Assembly: GCA_049513695.1 (NCBI GenBank)
Contig: JBEKVW010000070.1
Location: 1-10,868, forward strand
Origin: UBA1162 sp049513695
GTDB taxonomy: Bacteria; Chloroflexota; Dehalococcoidia; GIF9; UBA5629
Length of the DNA stretch: 10,868 nt
Direction of reading: 5' to 3'
Shown here: one piece after another, positions 1 to 5,349 of the stretch
Numbering within the stretch: the first letter of the stretch is position 1
Layout of the letters: the number at the start of each line of letters is the position of its first letter
Position numbers and translations under genes: made by a program
Notes under the pieces: model-generated
Databases searched by the model: none
The model's input: the letters and a program-made list of their open reading frames with translations, nothing else
What the model was told of the DNA's origin: nothing

Positions 1-8
1 TCACCCTG

Positions 9-73
9 CCCTCTCCCTCAAGGGAGAGGGAAATTTTGCTTTCTAAGAGGGAACAAGTTCCCTCTTCAACGCC
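9..73. repeat. Compound double-hairpin repeat, unit 1
   Basis: Two perfect palindromes separated by an AT-rich linker. The first has 10-bp arms (9-18 and 21-30, arm CCCTCTCCCT) and a 2-nt loop. The second has 10-bp arms (45-54 and 57-66, arm AAGAGGGAAC) and a 2-nt loop. It ends in TTCAACGCC. The same arrangement recurs at 95-160 and 4146-4210 in the same orientation. The second hairpin differs from the other units at three positions, and all three changes are compensated in the opposite arm. The unit may extend past the window edge. It looks like a REP/MITE-type intergenic repeat; the family name is not known to me. Confidence 0.8.
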
Positions 74-94
74 TTCCTTTTCTGTACCCGGGCT

Positions 95-160
95 ACCCTC
101 TCCCTCCAAGGGAGAGGGTGTTTATATTTATAAGAGGGGCTAAAGCCCCTCTTCAACACC
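95..160. repeat. Compound double-hairpin repeat, unit 2
   Basis: Same organisation as unit 1, about 87 bp further on. The first palindrome has 11-bp arms (95-105 and 109-119) around a 3-nt loop, then comes a T-rich linker, then a second palindrome with 10-bp arms (132-141 and 144-153, arm AAGAGGGGCT) and the tail TTCAACACC. Its second hairpin carries GCT/AGC where unit 1 has AAC/GTT, so base pairing is kept while sequence changes. Units 1 and 2 form a tandem pair. Confidence 0.8.
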
Positions 161-180
161 CCCTGACCTCTGTTAACAAT

Positions 181-299
181 GTCATTGCGAGGAGCGTAGC
201 GACGTGGCAATCCTTGTATTCGAAGACTGCTACCTCCGATCAAAGGATTGCTTCACTTCGCTCGCAATGACGGGTTTAAGTCGCTTCGCTCGCAATGAC
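181..299. repeat. Inverted-repeat element with duplicated right end
   Basis: An outer inverted repeat of 11 bp (GTCATTGCGAG at 181-191 with its complement at 261-271) encloses an inner 9-bp inverted repeat (207-215 with 243-251). The right terminus recurs at 282-299 (CGCTTCGCTCGCAATGAC), giving a second, partial right end. The arrangement resembles a small palindromic intergenic element (REP or MITE class) of a type seen in many bacterial genomes. It begins 7 bp beyond the msrB stop codon. There is no T-tract after either stem, so it is not an obvious intrinsic terminator. No reading frame in it looks like a real gene. Confidence 0.7.
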
Positions 300-305
300 T
301 TATCT

Positions 306-749
306 TCATTTGTCGGGCACGAATTTAAGGGCAAAGCCGTTCATGCAATAACGTTTGCCGGTCGGCTTGGGGCCGTCATCGAAAACGTGGCCCAGGTGCG
401 AGCCGCAGCGTGCGCACAGCACTTCCGTCCGCCTGATACCCAGGCTGTTGTCAACTTGCTCCACAAGGTTCAGCGGCGAGACCGGTTGATAAAAGCTGGG
501 CCAGCCGGTGCCCGATTCAAACTTGGTGGTATAGTCGAAAAGGTCGGTCTCGCAGCGGACGCATTTGAAAATACCCGGCCCGTGGACCTCGTTAAATGGG
601 CAGGTGCCCGGCGTTTCAGTCCCTTTTTTAGTGGTGATCTCATACTGCCTGGGGGTCAGCAGTTTTCTCCATTCCTCGTCTGATTTCTGGACTTTCTCAA
701 CCGTCACTGCCTTGTTTTGCTTGATGTCGAAGATCTGCACAGTAGCCAC
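306..749 (-). CDS. msrB: Peptide-methionine (R)-S-oxide reductase MsrB
   Basis: Reduces methionine-R-sulfoxide in proteins back to methionine in the cytoplasm. The 147-residue protein is a complete single-domain MsrB. Two CxxC pairs at C63/C66 and C112/C115 form the structural zinc site, and the GWPSF segment at 82-86 and GSHLGHVFDDGP at 116-127 are family hallmarks. C135 in RYCMN is the catalytic cysteine. C50 in an N-terminal GTCPF segment could be the resolving cysteine, as in MsrBs that use an N-terminal partner; this is an inference. The start is GTG at 749, chosen because GGAGG (757-761) lies 7 nt upstream; an ATG two bases upstream is out of frame. The gene follows panC by 47 nt with no terminator between, so it may be the last gene of the pan operon, although a possible promoter at 778-786 could also serve it. 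Confidence 0.93.
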   Translation of the reverse strand: MATVQIFDIKQNKAVTVEKVQKSDEEWRKLLTPRQYEITTKKGTETPGTCPFNEVHGPGIFKCVRCETDLFDYTTKFESGTGWPSFYQPVSPLNLVEQVDNSLGIRRTEVLCARCGSHLGHVFDDGPKPTGKRYCMNGFALKFVPDK

Positions 750-756
750 ATCCGTA

Positions 757-761
757 CCTCC
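757..761 (-). promoter_or_regulatory. Shine-Dalgarno site deciding the msrB GTG start
   Basis: GGAGG on the minus strand, 7 nt before the GTG at 749. It supports a GTG start over the out-of-frame ATG at 751. Confidence 0.75.
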
Positions 762-777
762 GTGTATCTTTGCATGA

Positions 778-786
778 ATTGTAGCA
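778..786 (-). promoter_or_regulatory. Possible extended -10 promoter for msrB
   Basis: Minus-strand TGCTACAAT matches an extended -10 element (TGnTATAAT with one mismatch) in the panC-msrB gap, about 29 nt before the msrB start. No good -35 box is visible, as expected for extended -10 promoters, but such short matches also arise by chance. Confidence 0.3.
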
Positions 787-796
787 GGGGATGCGG

Positions 797-1630
797 CTAG
801 CCCAAAATGATGTTGTCGATGAGGCGCGGCTTGCCGAGTTTGACGGCCAGGGAGACGAGGACCCTGCCCCTAATGGCATTCACTTCCCGTAAGGTCTCGA
901 TGTCGGCAATGCTGATGTAGTCTATCTTGCCCGCAGGCACGGCGGAAATCAACCTGGTCATGGCGTTCTTGATTAAAATGGCATCCCGCTCACCCTTCCC
1001 ATACATATCCGAGGCCAGTTGCAGGGCTTTATAAAGCACAGGCGCCGCAGCCCTCTCCTCCGCAGTCAGGTAGGTGTTGCGGCTGCTCATGGCCAGCCCG
1101 TCCTTCTCCCTGACGGTCGGGGCCACGACAATTTCCAGGTTCATATTGAGGTCAGCGACCATTTTCTCAATAACCAGCGTCTGCTGGGCATCCTTCTGGC
1201 CGAAGTAGGCCCGGTTGGGTTGGACGATGTTGAAGAGCTTGTTGCAGACCGTGGTTACGCCCTGGAAATGGGTGGGACGCGAGCGGCCCTCCAGGGTCTG
1301 CGTTATGCCTTTGACCTCCACCCAGGTGTCATAGCCCGCCGGGTACATATCTTTGTCGCCGGGGATGAAAACGATATCAGTTCCGATGCTTTCCAGCAGG
1401 GCAAGGTCGCGGTCGAGGTCCCGGGGATAAGACTTGAAGTCCTCGTGGGGGGCGAACTGCGCGGGGTTAACGAAGAGGCTGACCACAGCTACGTGGTTTT
1501 CGTTTTTAGCCTGCCTGACAAGCTCAAGATGGCCCTCGTGAAGGTAGCCCATGGTCGGCACGAAGCCCACGGAACCCCTGCATTTTCTCCGCAGGAATTT
1601 CATTTCCTCTATGGAATGGGCTGTCTGCAT
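797..1630 (-). CDS. panC: Pantothenate synthetase (pantoate-beta-alanine ligase)
   Basis: Joins pantoate and beta-alanine using ATP, via pantoyl-adenylate, to make pantothenate (vitamin B5), the CoA precursor. The 277 residues match the usual family length of about 280. The nucleotidyltransferase fold signatures are intact: FVPTMGYLHEGH at 23-34 with the HxGH motif at 31-34, FVNPAQF at 53-59, FGQKD at 143-147, and MSSRN at 181-185, the KMSKS-like ATP loop. The ATG at 1630 puts the PTMG motif at the normal distance from the N terminus; an internal Met10 has a GAGG too close to it. The gene lies 10 nt downstream of the panB stop, with its likely ribosome site in the panB tail, so translation is probably coupled. 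Confidence 0.97.
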   Translation of the reverse strand: MQTAHSIEEMKFLRRKCRGSVGFVPTMGYLHEGHLELVRQAKNENHVAVVSLFVNPAQFAPHEDFKSYPRDLDRDLALLESIGTDIVFIPGDKDMYPAGYDTWVEVKGITQTLEGRSRPTHFQGVTTVCNKLFNIVQPNRAYFGQKDAQQTLVIEKMVADLNMNLEIVVAPTVREKDGLAMSSRNTYLTAEERAAAPVLYKALQLASDMYGKGERDAILIKNAMTRLISAVPAGKIDYISIADIETLREVNAIRGRVLVSLAVKLGKPRLIDNIILG

Positions 1631-1640
1631 CCTTTAAAGC

Positions 1641-2465
1641 TCAAAGGCCCTCAAGCAGGCTCTCATCAATAGTCGAACCGTGCTCCGGACCCGGGAATTT
1701 ACCCGCTTTGACCTCGTTGATATAGCTGTCTACGGCCGATTTAATAGTCGAGGCCAGCTTGGCGTACTGCTTGGAATGCTTGGGCACGAAGTCGGTGAAA
1801 AGCCCCAGCAAATCGTGGATTACCTGCACCTGGCCGTCGCAGTAAGGTCCGGCCCCGATGCCGATGGTGGGTATTTTCAACCTGCCGGTGATAAGCTTTG
1901 CCAGGGGGGCTGGCACAAGCTCCAGCACCACGGCAAAGGCTCCGGCCTGCTCCAGAGCCAGGGCATCGTCCAATAGCTTTTTGGCGGCATCCGTAGTCTT
2001 GCCCTGTACGCGGTGGCCGCTCAACTGGTAAATAGACTGGGGGGTTAAACCGATGTGTCCCATAATGGGGATTCCGCTATCGACAATGCGCCTGACGGTA
2101 GGGGCGACCGTCACTCCGCCTTCGAGCTTGACGGCCTGGCAGCCGGCTTCCTGCATGAAGCGTCCGGCGTTGCGCAGCGTTTCGGATTCGCCGAGCTGGT
2201 AGGTCAAGAAAGGCATATCGCCGATGACCATGGCCTGGCTGGAACCGCGCACCACCGCTTTGGTGTGGTGGAGCATATCTTCCATGGTGACGCGCAAGGT
2301 AGTCTCGTAGCCCAGCACTACCATGCCCAGGGTATCGCCGACCAGTATCAGGGGGACGCCGGCCTCGTCAACTATTTTAGCAGTGGAATAATCGTAGGCG
2401 GTGAGCATAACGATTTTCTCACCGTTCTGCTTCATCTCCTGGATTTTAGCGATTGTAACACGCAT
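1641..2465 (-). CDS. panB: 3-methyl-2-oxobutanoate hydroxymethyltransferase (ketopantoate hydroxymethyltransferase)
   Basis: Transfers a hydroxymethyl group from 5,10-methylene-tetrahydrofolate to 2-oxoisovalerate, giving ketopantoate, the first committed step to pantothenate. The roughly 275-residue protein is full length. Counting from the GTG at 2468, the metal ligands are D45 (in GDTLG), D84 (in GDMPF) and E116 (in KLEGG), and the catalytic base is E183 (in LELVP), all matching the E. coli enzyme. GHIGLTPQ at 137-144 and GIGAGPYCDGQ at 203-213 are also typical. Two adjacent start codons occur, GTG at 2468 and ATG at 2465; ATG is preferred because a GGCGG lies 6 nt before it but only 3 nt before the GTG. 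The panD stop is about 16 nt upstream, so the genes are co-transcribed. Confidence 0.97.
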   Translation of the reverse strand: MRVTIAKIQEMKQNGEKIVMLTAYDYSTAKIVDEAGVPLILVGDTLGMVVLGYETTLRVTMEDMLHHTKAVVRGSSQAMVIGDMPFLTYQLGESETLRNAGRFMQEAGCQAVKLEGGVTVAPTVRRIVDSGIPIMGHIGLTPQSIYQLSGHRVQGKTTDAAKKLLDDALALEQAGAFAVVLELVPAPLAKLITGRLKIPTIGIGAGPYCDGQVQVIHDLLGLFTDFVPKHSKQYAKLASTIKSAVDSYINEVKAGKFPGPEHGSTIDESLLEGL

Positions 2466-2481
2466 CACAGGCCGCCCGGTT

Positions 2482-2880
2482 CTATTTGGCTGCGATCAGG
2501 TGGTCCATCCAATCATCGACGTTTTTAGTGGACTTGATACGGTTGTCGGCGTCGACGTAGACGAGCCTGGGTTTGGCCTGGGAAGCTTCATCGGAGGGAA
2601 CTTCGTGGTAGGTTAAAATAATGACTATATCGCCTTTGGAGGCCAACCTGGCGGCGGCCCCGTTCAAACATATATCGCCCGAGCCCGGTTTGCCCTCTAT
2701 GGCATAAGTCCTGAACCTGGCCCCGTTGTTGACGTTCAATATCTCGACCCTCTCGTACGGCAGGATGTCGGCTGCCCTGAGCAAGTCGGTATCAATAGTT
2801 ATGCTGCCTTCATAATCGATGTTACAGTCCGTCACCCTCGCCCTGTGTATCTTACTTTTGAGCATGGTTCTGGTTGACAT
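2482..2880 (-). CDS. panD: Aspartate 1-decarboxylase (pyruvoyl-dependent) proenzyme
   Basis: Decarboxylates L-aspartate to beta-alanine, the second substrate of PanC. The 132-residue proenzyme should cut itself between G25 and S26 (in YEGSITID) to create the pyruvoyl group on the alpha chain. R55, T58 and Y59 (in ARFRTYAI) and NGAAAR at 73-78 match the substrate pocket and self-processing residues of the family. Start: ATG at 2880 with AAGGAG 7 nt upstream, a strong site; the more usual family start corresponds to Met6 (MLKSKIHRA), which has no better ribosome site. The gene sits 40 nt after the DUF2520 gene and before panB. The extra C-terminal tail beyond residue 115 is somewhat longer than in compact homologues. 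Confidence 0.96.
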   Translation of the reverse strand: MSTRTMLKSKIHRARVTDCNIDYEGSITIDTDLLRAADILPYERVEILNVNNGARFRTYAIEGKPGSGDICLNGAAARLASKGDIVIILTYHEVPSDEASQAKPRLVYVDADNRIKSTKNVDDWMDHLIAAK

Positions 2881-2920
2881 CCTATTACTCCTTAATGTTA
2901 CTCAATCTTAATTCGCATTT

Positions 2921-3868
2921 TTAACGGGGCAGGTGGTAAAGGAAACTTGCGGCCGGATTAGATTCCGGTTCCTCGATCTGATCGATGGTGGATTTGGTAT
3001 CCGGCTGCAACAGATCACGTATCTCCTCGGCGGTTTCCAGTCCGATATGTCCTTTGGTGAGCGCGATGGGGAGCGTTTTGAGGCCCAGTACACGGTAGAT
3101 CTCGAGCAGTTCGGGATGCTCCCTGCGCAGGGCATTGATGTGTTTCTCAACGGTGCGGACATCCCCCCGGGCAATGGGGCCGGTGAGGCAGTCGGGTATG
3201 CCGACCCGCTCGATATTGTTGACAGTGCCTTTGAGCAGCGGCAGCAGAGCTTTGACGGCCTCGTCCTGCGGTATGCCGAAGGACTGCCAGAACTCGGCGG
3301 CGGTCTTCATGAGGGTTACCAGGTAGTTGGAAAGCGTGACGGCGGCGGCGTGGTACAGGACTTTGTCGCCGGGCTTGAGCGTGATCACGGTGCCTTTCAT
3401 GGCGGCGGCCATCTGCCTGCCGGCGGCCACGGCTGGCTGATCGCCTTCCAGGGCAAAAGTAGAGCCGGAGATATTATGAATGGCCTCTTCGATGCTGGCG
3501 AAGGTTTGAAGGGGATGCAGGCAGCAGGTGAAGGCGCCATAGCGGTGGGCGGACTCGAGTATTTCGGTGGAGTGCACGCCACTGCAGTGAACCACTATTT
3601 GTCCCTCGTGCCATTTCAGGCCGGAGGCTATATCTTCGATGATATCGTCGGGGGTGGTGATGAATACAATCGAGGAGCGGTCAGCAACATTCTGCGGGCT
3701 ATGGTAGACAGTGCATCCCTGCACACGTGAGGCCAGCCTCGTGGAAGATGCCGGGCTCCTGCTGTAGACGGCGGAAATATGGTAGCCGCAGCGGTATAGT
3801 TCGCTGGCCAGCGCCGTGCCCGTTACTCCGGCGCCTATAAATCCTATTGTCGGCCTAGGCTGTACCAT
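2921..3868 (-). CDS. Rossmann-like/DUF2520 dehydrogenase, candidate ketopantoate reductase
   Basis: First gene of the pan operon, 315 residues. The N-terminal Rossmann fold starts with IGFIGAGVTGTALA (8-21), the GxGxxG-type dinucleotide motif, followed by a strand ending near AVYSRSP (33-39), consistent with NADP binding. FITTPDD (69-75) and VHCSGVHS (93-100) fit the conserved centre of Rossmann-like proteins of COG5495. The C-terminal half, from about CCLHPLQTF (114-122) onward, is the helical DUF2520 domain, with KVLYHAAAVTLSNYLVTL (168-185) as its core helix. It resembles ketopantoate reductase in fold but lacks clear PanE signatures. Because panB, panC and panD are present and no panE is seen, I infer it reduces ketopantoate to pantoate; PanG, reported as an alternative ketopantoate reductase in Francisella, is to my recollection of this or a similar family. 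Start ATG at 3868 has AGGGTGA just upstream. It lies 22 nt behind an attenuator terminator. Confidence 0.85.
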   Translation of the reverse strand: MVQPRPTIGFIGAGVTGTALASELYRCGYHISAVYSRSPASSTRLASRVQGCTVYHSPQNVADRSSIVFITTPDDIIEDIASGLKWHEGQIVVHCSGVHSTEILESAHRYGAFTCCLHPLQTFASIEEAIHNISGSTFALEGDQPAVAAGRQMAAAMKGTVITLKPGDKVLYHAAAVTLSNYLVTLMKTAAEFWQSFGIPQDEAVKALLPLLKGTVNNIERVGIPDCLTGPIARGDVRTVEKHINALRREHPELLEIYRVLGLKTLPIALTKGHIGLETAEEIRDLLQPDTKSTIDQIEEPESNPAASFLYHLPR

Positions 3869-3889
3869 AGTTCACCCTAAAAAACCATT

Positions 3890-3920
3890 AAAAAACCTTC
3901 TCGGCAAGGCACGAGAAGGT
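3890..3920 (-). terminator. Intrinsic terminator/attenuator in the pan operon leader
   Basis: A 9-bp perfect stem (ACCTTCTCG, 3912-3920, with its complement at 3895-3903), 8-nt loop, then a run of U in the RNA (3890-3895). It lies between the leader hairpins and the first gene, 22 nt before its start codon, so it would stop transcription before any pan gene unless it is prevented from folding. Its 5' arm can also pair with the 3' side of the second pan hairpin. Confidence 0.85.
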
Positions 3921-3943
3921 GAAGGTTATCTAACCCGTATAAA

Positions 3944-3971
3944 CCGTCTCGGTCATCGCTGATCCAAGCGG
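3944..3971 (-). promoter_or_regulatory. pan RNA motif, second (gene-proximal) copy
   Basis: In the RNA: an outer stem CCG/CGG, a 5-bp stem CUUGG/CCGAG, then a 2-bp stem UC/GA closing a 6-nt loop AGCGAU. One unpaired A lies on the 5' side (3963) between the 5-bp and 2-bp stems, and another on the 3' side (3947) between the 5-bp and outer stems. This is the same geometry as the first copy despite different sequence. A stem with two bulged A residues, often in tandem, upstream of pan genes, is the description of the pan RNA motif of Chloroflexota, Bacillota and Deltaproteobacteria. A small GGTT/AACC hairpin follows at 3924-3935. Confidence 0.8.
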
Positions 3972-3994
3972 ACTTGTTATTCAGTTTTAGGACT

Positions 3995-4028
3995 TTTGCC
4001 TCACCGCCACTCAGGGTCGATGGACAAA
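3995..4028 (-). promoter_or_regulatory. pan RNA motif, first (promoter-proximal) copy
   Basis: In the RNA: outer stem UUGUC/GGCAA, 5-bp stem CAUCG/CGGUG (one U-G pair), bulged A on the 5' side (4017), 2-bp stem CC/GG, 6-nt loop CUGAGU, and bulged A on the 3' side (4001). Stem lengths, loop size and bulge positions equal those of the copy at 3944-3971, and 23 nt separate the two. It begins at about the predicted transcription start, so the 5' end of the outer stem could be lost if transcription starts a few bases later. Confidence 0.8.
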
Positions 4029-4032
4029 TACT

Positions 4033-4061
4033 ATGTTAGGCAATAATTTTAGATTTGTCAA
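4033..4061 (-). promoter_or_regulatory. Sigma-70-type promoter of the pan operon
   Basis: Minus strand: a perfect -35 box TTGACA (4056-4061), a 17-bp spacer, and the -10 box TAACAT (4033-4038, 4 of 6 matches). The start point should fall near 4025-4029, immediately before or at the first pan hairpin, giving a leader of about 160 nt before the DUF2520 gene. Confidence 0.8.
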
Positions 4062-4308
4062 TTACCCCGGTAAACGAACAGTCGATCGACAGATTTCTAT
4101 ACGGTAATATGACAAAGTGACATCTTTATCACCCTCACCCCCGGCCCTCTCCCTCAAGGGAGAGGTTGATTTTTTAATAAGAGGGGCTTTCAGCCCCTCT
4201 TCAACGCCCCCTACCCGGATAGTTTTATCCCTGAAGTACGGCTCTCACGCCGTTGGATACGTTAGTTTCGGTTATTTGCGATGGCAGGCTTATTCGACTC
4301 TCGAAGGT
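4062..4308. other. Intergenic region between the archaemetzincin gene and the pan promoter
   Basis: No credible gene. It contains the compound repeat unit 3 (4146-4210), a 10-bp palindrome GTCGATCGAC at 4081-4090 lying 20 bp upstream of the pan -35 box, and weak hairpins at 4217-4230 and 4293-4305 without U-tracts. No clear terminator for the upstream amzA operon is visible on the minus strand. Confidence 0.6.
4146..4210. repeat. Compound double-hairpin repeat, unit 3
   Basis: Third copy in the same orientation as units 1 and 2. The first palindrome has 9-bp arms (4146-4154 and 4157-4165), followed by a T-rich linker with six T (4171-4175 included), then a second palindrome with 10-bp arms (4179-4188 and 4192-4201, arm AAGAGGGGCT) and the tail TTCAACGCCC. 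On the plus strand the first hairpin followed by the T run resembles an intrinsic terminator, but no plus-strand gene precedes it. Confidence 0.8.
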
Positions 4309-4827
4309 TTAGAGTTTTAACTGGGGCCGGCAGCGGCCGCAGAAAAAGGGCTTCTTGATGTCGGTGTCGATGAGGCTGTTGGAGAAGTGCATGATGCAGT
4401 TGCCGTCCCGGCAGTGCCCCATACCGAAGGTATGCCCCAGCTCGTGGATGGCTTCTTTGAGGGAGCGTTCCGCTAGAAGTTGGGGGTCGGCCGGCAGGCC
4501 GTAGTTCTCCTGCCGCAGCAGGTTGAGCGAGATGACGGCCACCCCGCCTTCCTCGCTGGCCTGGCCGAATACAAAGTTCAGCCCGCGCGTATATAAATTT
4601 ACGTCCGTTACGCCCAGCACCGAACCCTTTGCTTTGCGTGAATGTTTTAGCAGGTCGATGAAGGCGTCTGAAAGGTACTGGTCCCTGTCGGAATCATAGG
4701 CGGTTGTGGGGATGGACAGCGGCTTACTGATCTTTACGGGGCAGCCAAACGTCCTGTTGAGTCCCTGCTTGAGATCCTGCAGGATATTTTCGCTTATCGC
4801 TCCTACAGGTTGAAGATCGATTTCCAT
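4309..4827 (-). CDS. amzA: Archaemetzincin, zinc metallopeptidase (peptidase family M54)
   Basis: A 172-residue soluble peptidase with the archaemetzincin signature. HELGHTFGMGHC runs from 128 to 139, with zinc ligands H128, H132 and H138 and general base E129. It is followed by C144, the Met-turn candidate M146 and a C-terminal CGRC (C163/C166); the four cysteines can hold a second structural zinc, as in known archaemetzincins. No signal peptide or membrane segment is seen, so it is probably cytoplasmic. The physiological substrate of the family is unknown to me. The family is common in archaea and patchy in bacteria, which suggests past transfer. The start at 4827 is 3 nt after the THEP1 stop, with only a weak ribosome site, so translation is probably coupled. 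Confidence 0.93.
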   Translation of the reverse strand: MEIDLQPVGAISENILQDLKQGLNRTFGCPVKISKPLSIPTTAYDSDRDQYLSDAFIDLLKHSRKAKGSVLGVTDVNLYTRGLNFVFGQASEEGGVAVISLNLLRQENYGLPADPQLLAERSLKEAIHELGHTFGMGHCRDGNCIMHFSNSLIDTDIKKPFFCGRCRPQLKL

Positions 4828-4830
4828 GCG

Positions 4831-5349
4831 TCAGCTATTTTTCAACCAGGTCAATATCTCGGCCAGAACGTATTTCTGGTTGTTCCTGGTCAGCTCGGCC
4901 AACCGGATATTGCGGTTCTCCCGGATGGAATCGGCCAGGGGATGGGGCCTCAGAGTGATGGTGCCGAGTACTTTTTTAGTGCTGGCCAGGGCCTCCTGGA
5001 CCGCCTTGATGAAGCGCGGTGAGAAAAGCTCCATCTTACCTATTTCGTCGATGACTACCACGCTATGGTGCTCCAGGGCGTCGTAGATGGCTTCGACGCC
5101 GGTCCCATCCAGGGCGCTGATATCGATCCCATATTTGCCTACCCTGAAGGGGCTGTCAATAGTGATGTGGGCGAAGACGGCTTCCTTACCGCTCAAGGTG
5201 ACGATGCGGAAGCCCTCACGTATGCCCACACTTCTTATTTCCTGCGTGAAGAATCCGCCGGCATCGCATTGCGATTGCGAAATCGCCTGCCGGATTATGC
5301 TGGTTTTACCCGTACCGGGCATTCCGGTAAGCAGATAAGCTTGACCCAT
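4831..5349 (-). CDS. THEP1-type nucleoside-triphosphatase (NTPase_1 family)
   Basis: A 172-residue P-loop NTPase of the COG1618/THEP1 family, which hydrolyses ATP, GTP and other NTPs in vitro. Its cellular role is unresolved; RNA or nucleotide-related functions have been suggested. Walker A is GMPGTGKTS (9-17) with K15. Walker B is VVVIDEIGKMEL (97-108) with D101 and E102. GGFFTQEIR (31-39) and RVGKYGID (69-76) are further family hallmarks. The length equals that of typical THEP1 proteins. The start codon overlaps the upstream stop by one base (TGATG), so it is translationally coupled to the basic protein gene; the archaemetzincin follows after 3 nt. Confidence 0.92.
   Translation of the reverse strand: MGQAYLLTGMPGTGKTSIIRQAISQSQCDAGGFFTQEIRSVGIREGFRIVTLSGKEAVFAHITIDSPFRVGKYGIDISALDGTGVEAIYDALEHHSVVVIDEIGKMELFSPRFIKAVQEALASTKKVLGTITLRPHPLADSIRENRNIRLAELTRNNQKYVLAEILTWLKNS

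Noticed and set aside
9..160. Tandem repeats as the start of a CRISPR array
   Set aside because: Each unit consists of two different palindromes with short AT-rich linkers, only two units are adjacent, and there are no unique spacers of constant length or cas genes.
204..683. Plus-strand open frame of 159 codons across the inverted-repeat element and msrB
   Set aside because: Most of it is antisense to msrB and its start lies in repeat DNA; no protein family is recognisable.
2933..3730. Plus-strand open frame of 265 codons
   Set aside because: It lies antisense to the DUF2520 gene, which has a Rossmann motif, ribosome site and operon context. The frame shows only Gly/Val-rich sequence without recognisable motifs.
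3890..4030. T-box, THF or cobalamin riboswitch as the pan leader
   Set aside because: No T-box TGGNACCGCG sequence, no cobalamin-box GCCACTG motif and no recognisable THF riboswitch core was found. The two small bulged-A stems fit the pan motif better.
4293..4305. Hairpin TTCGA/TCGAA as terminator of the amzA operon
   Set aside because: The stem is only 5 bp with a 3-nt loop and no U-tract follows on the minus strand.
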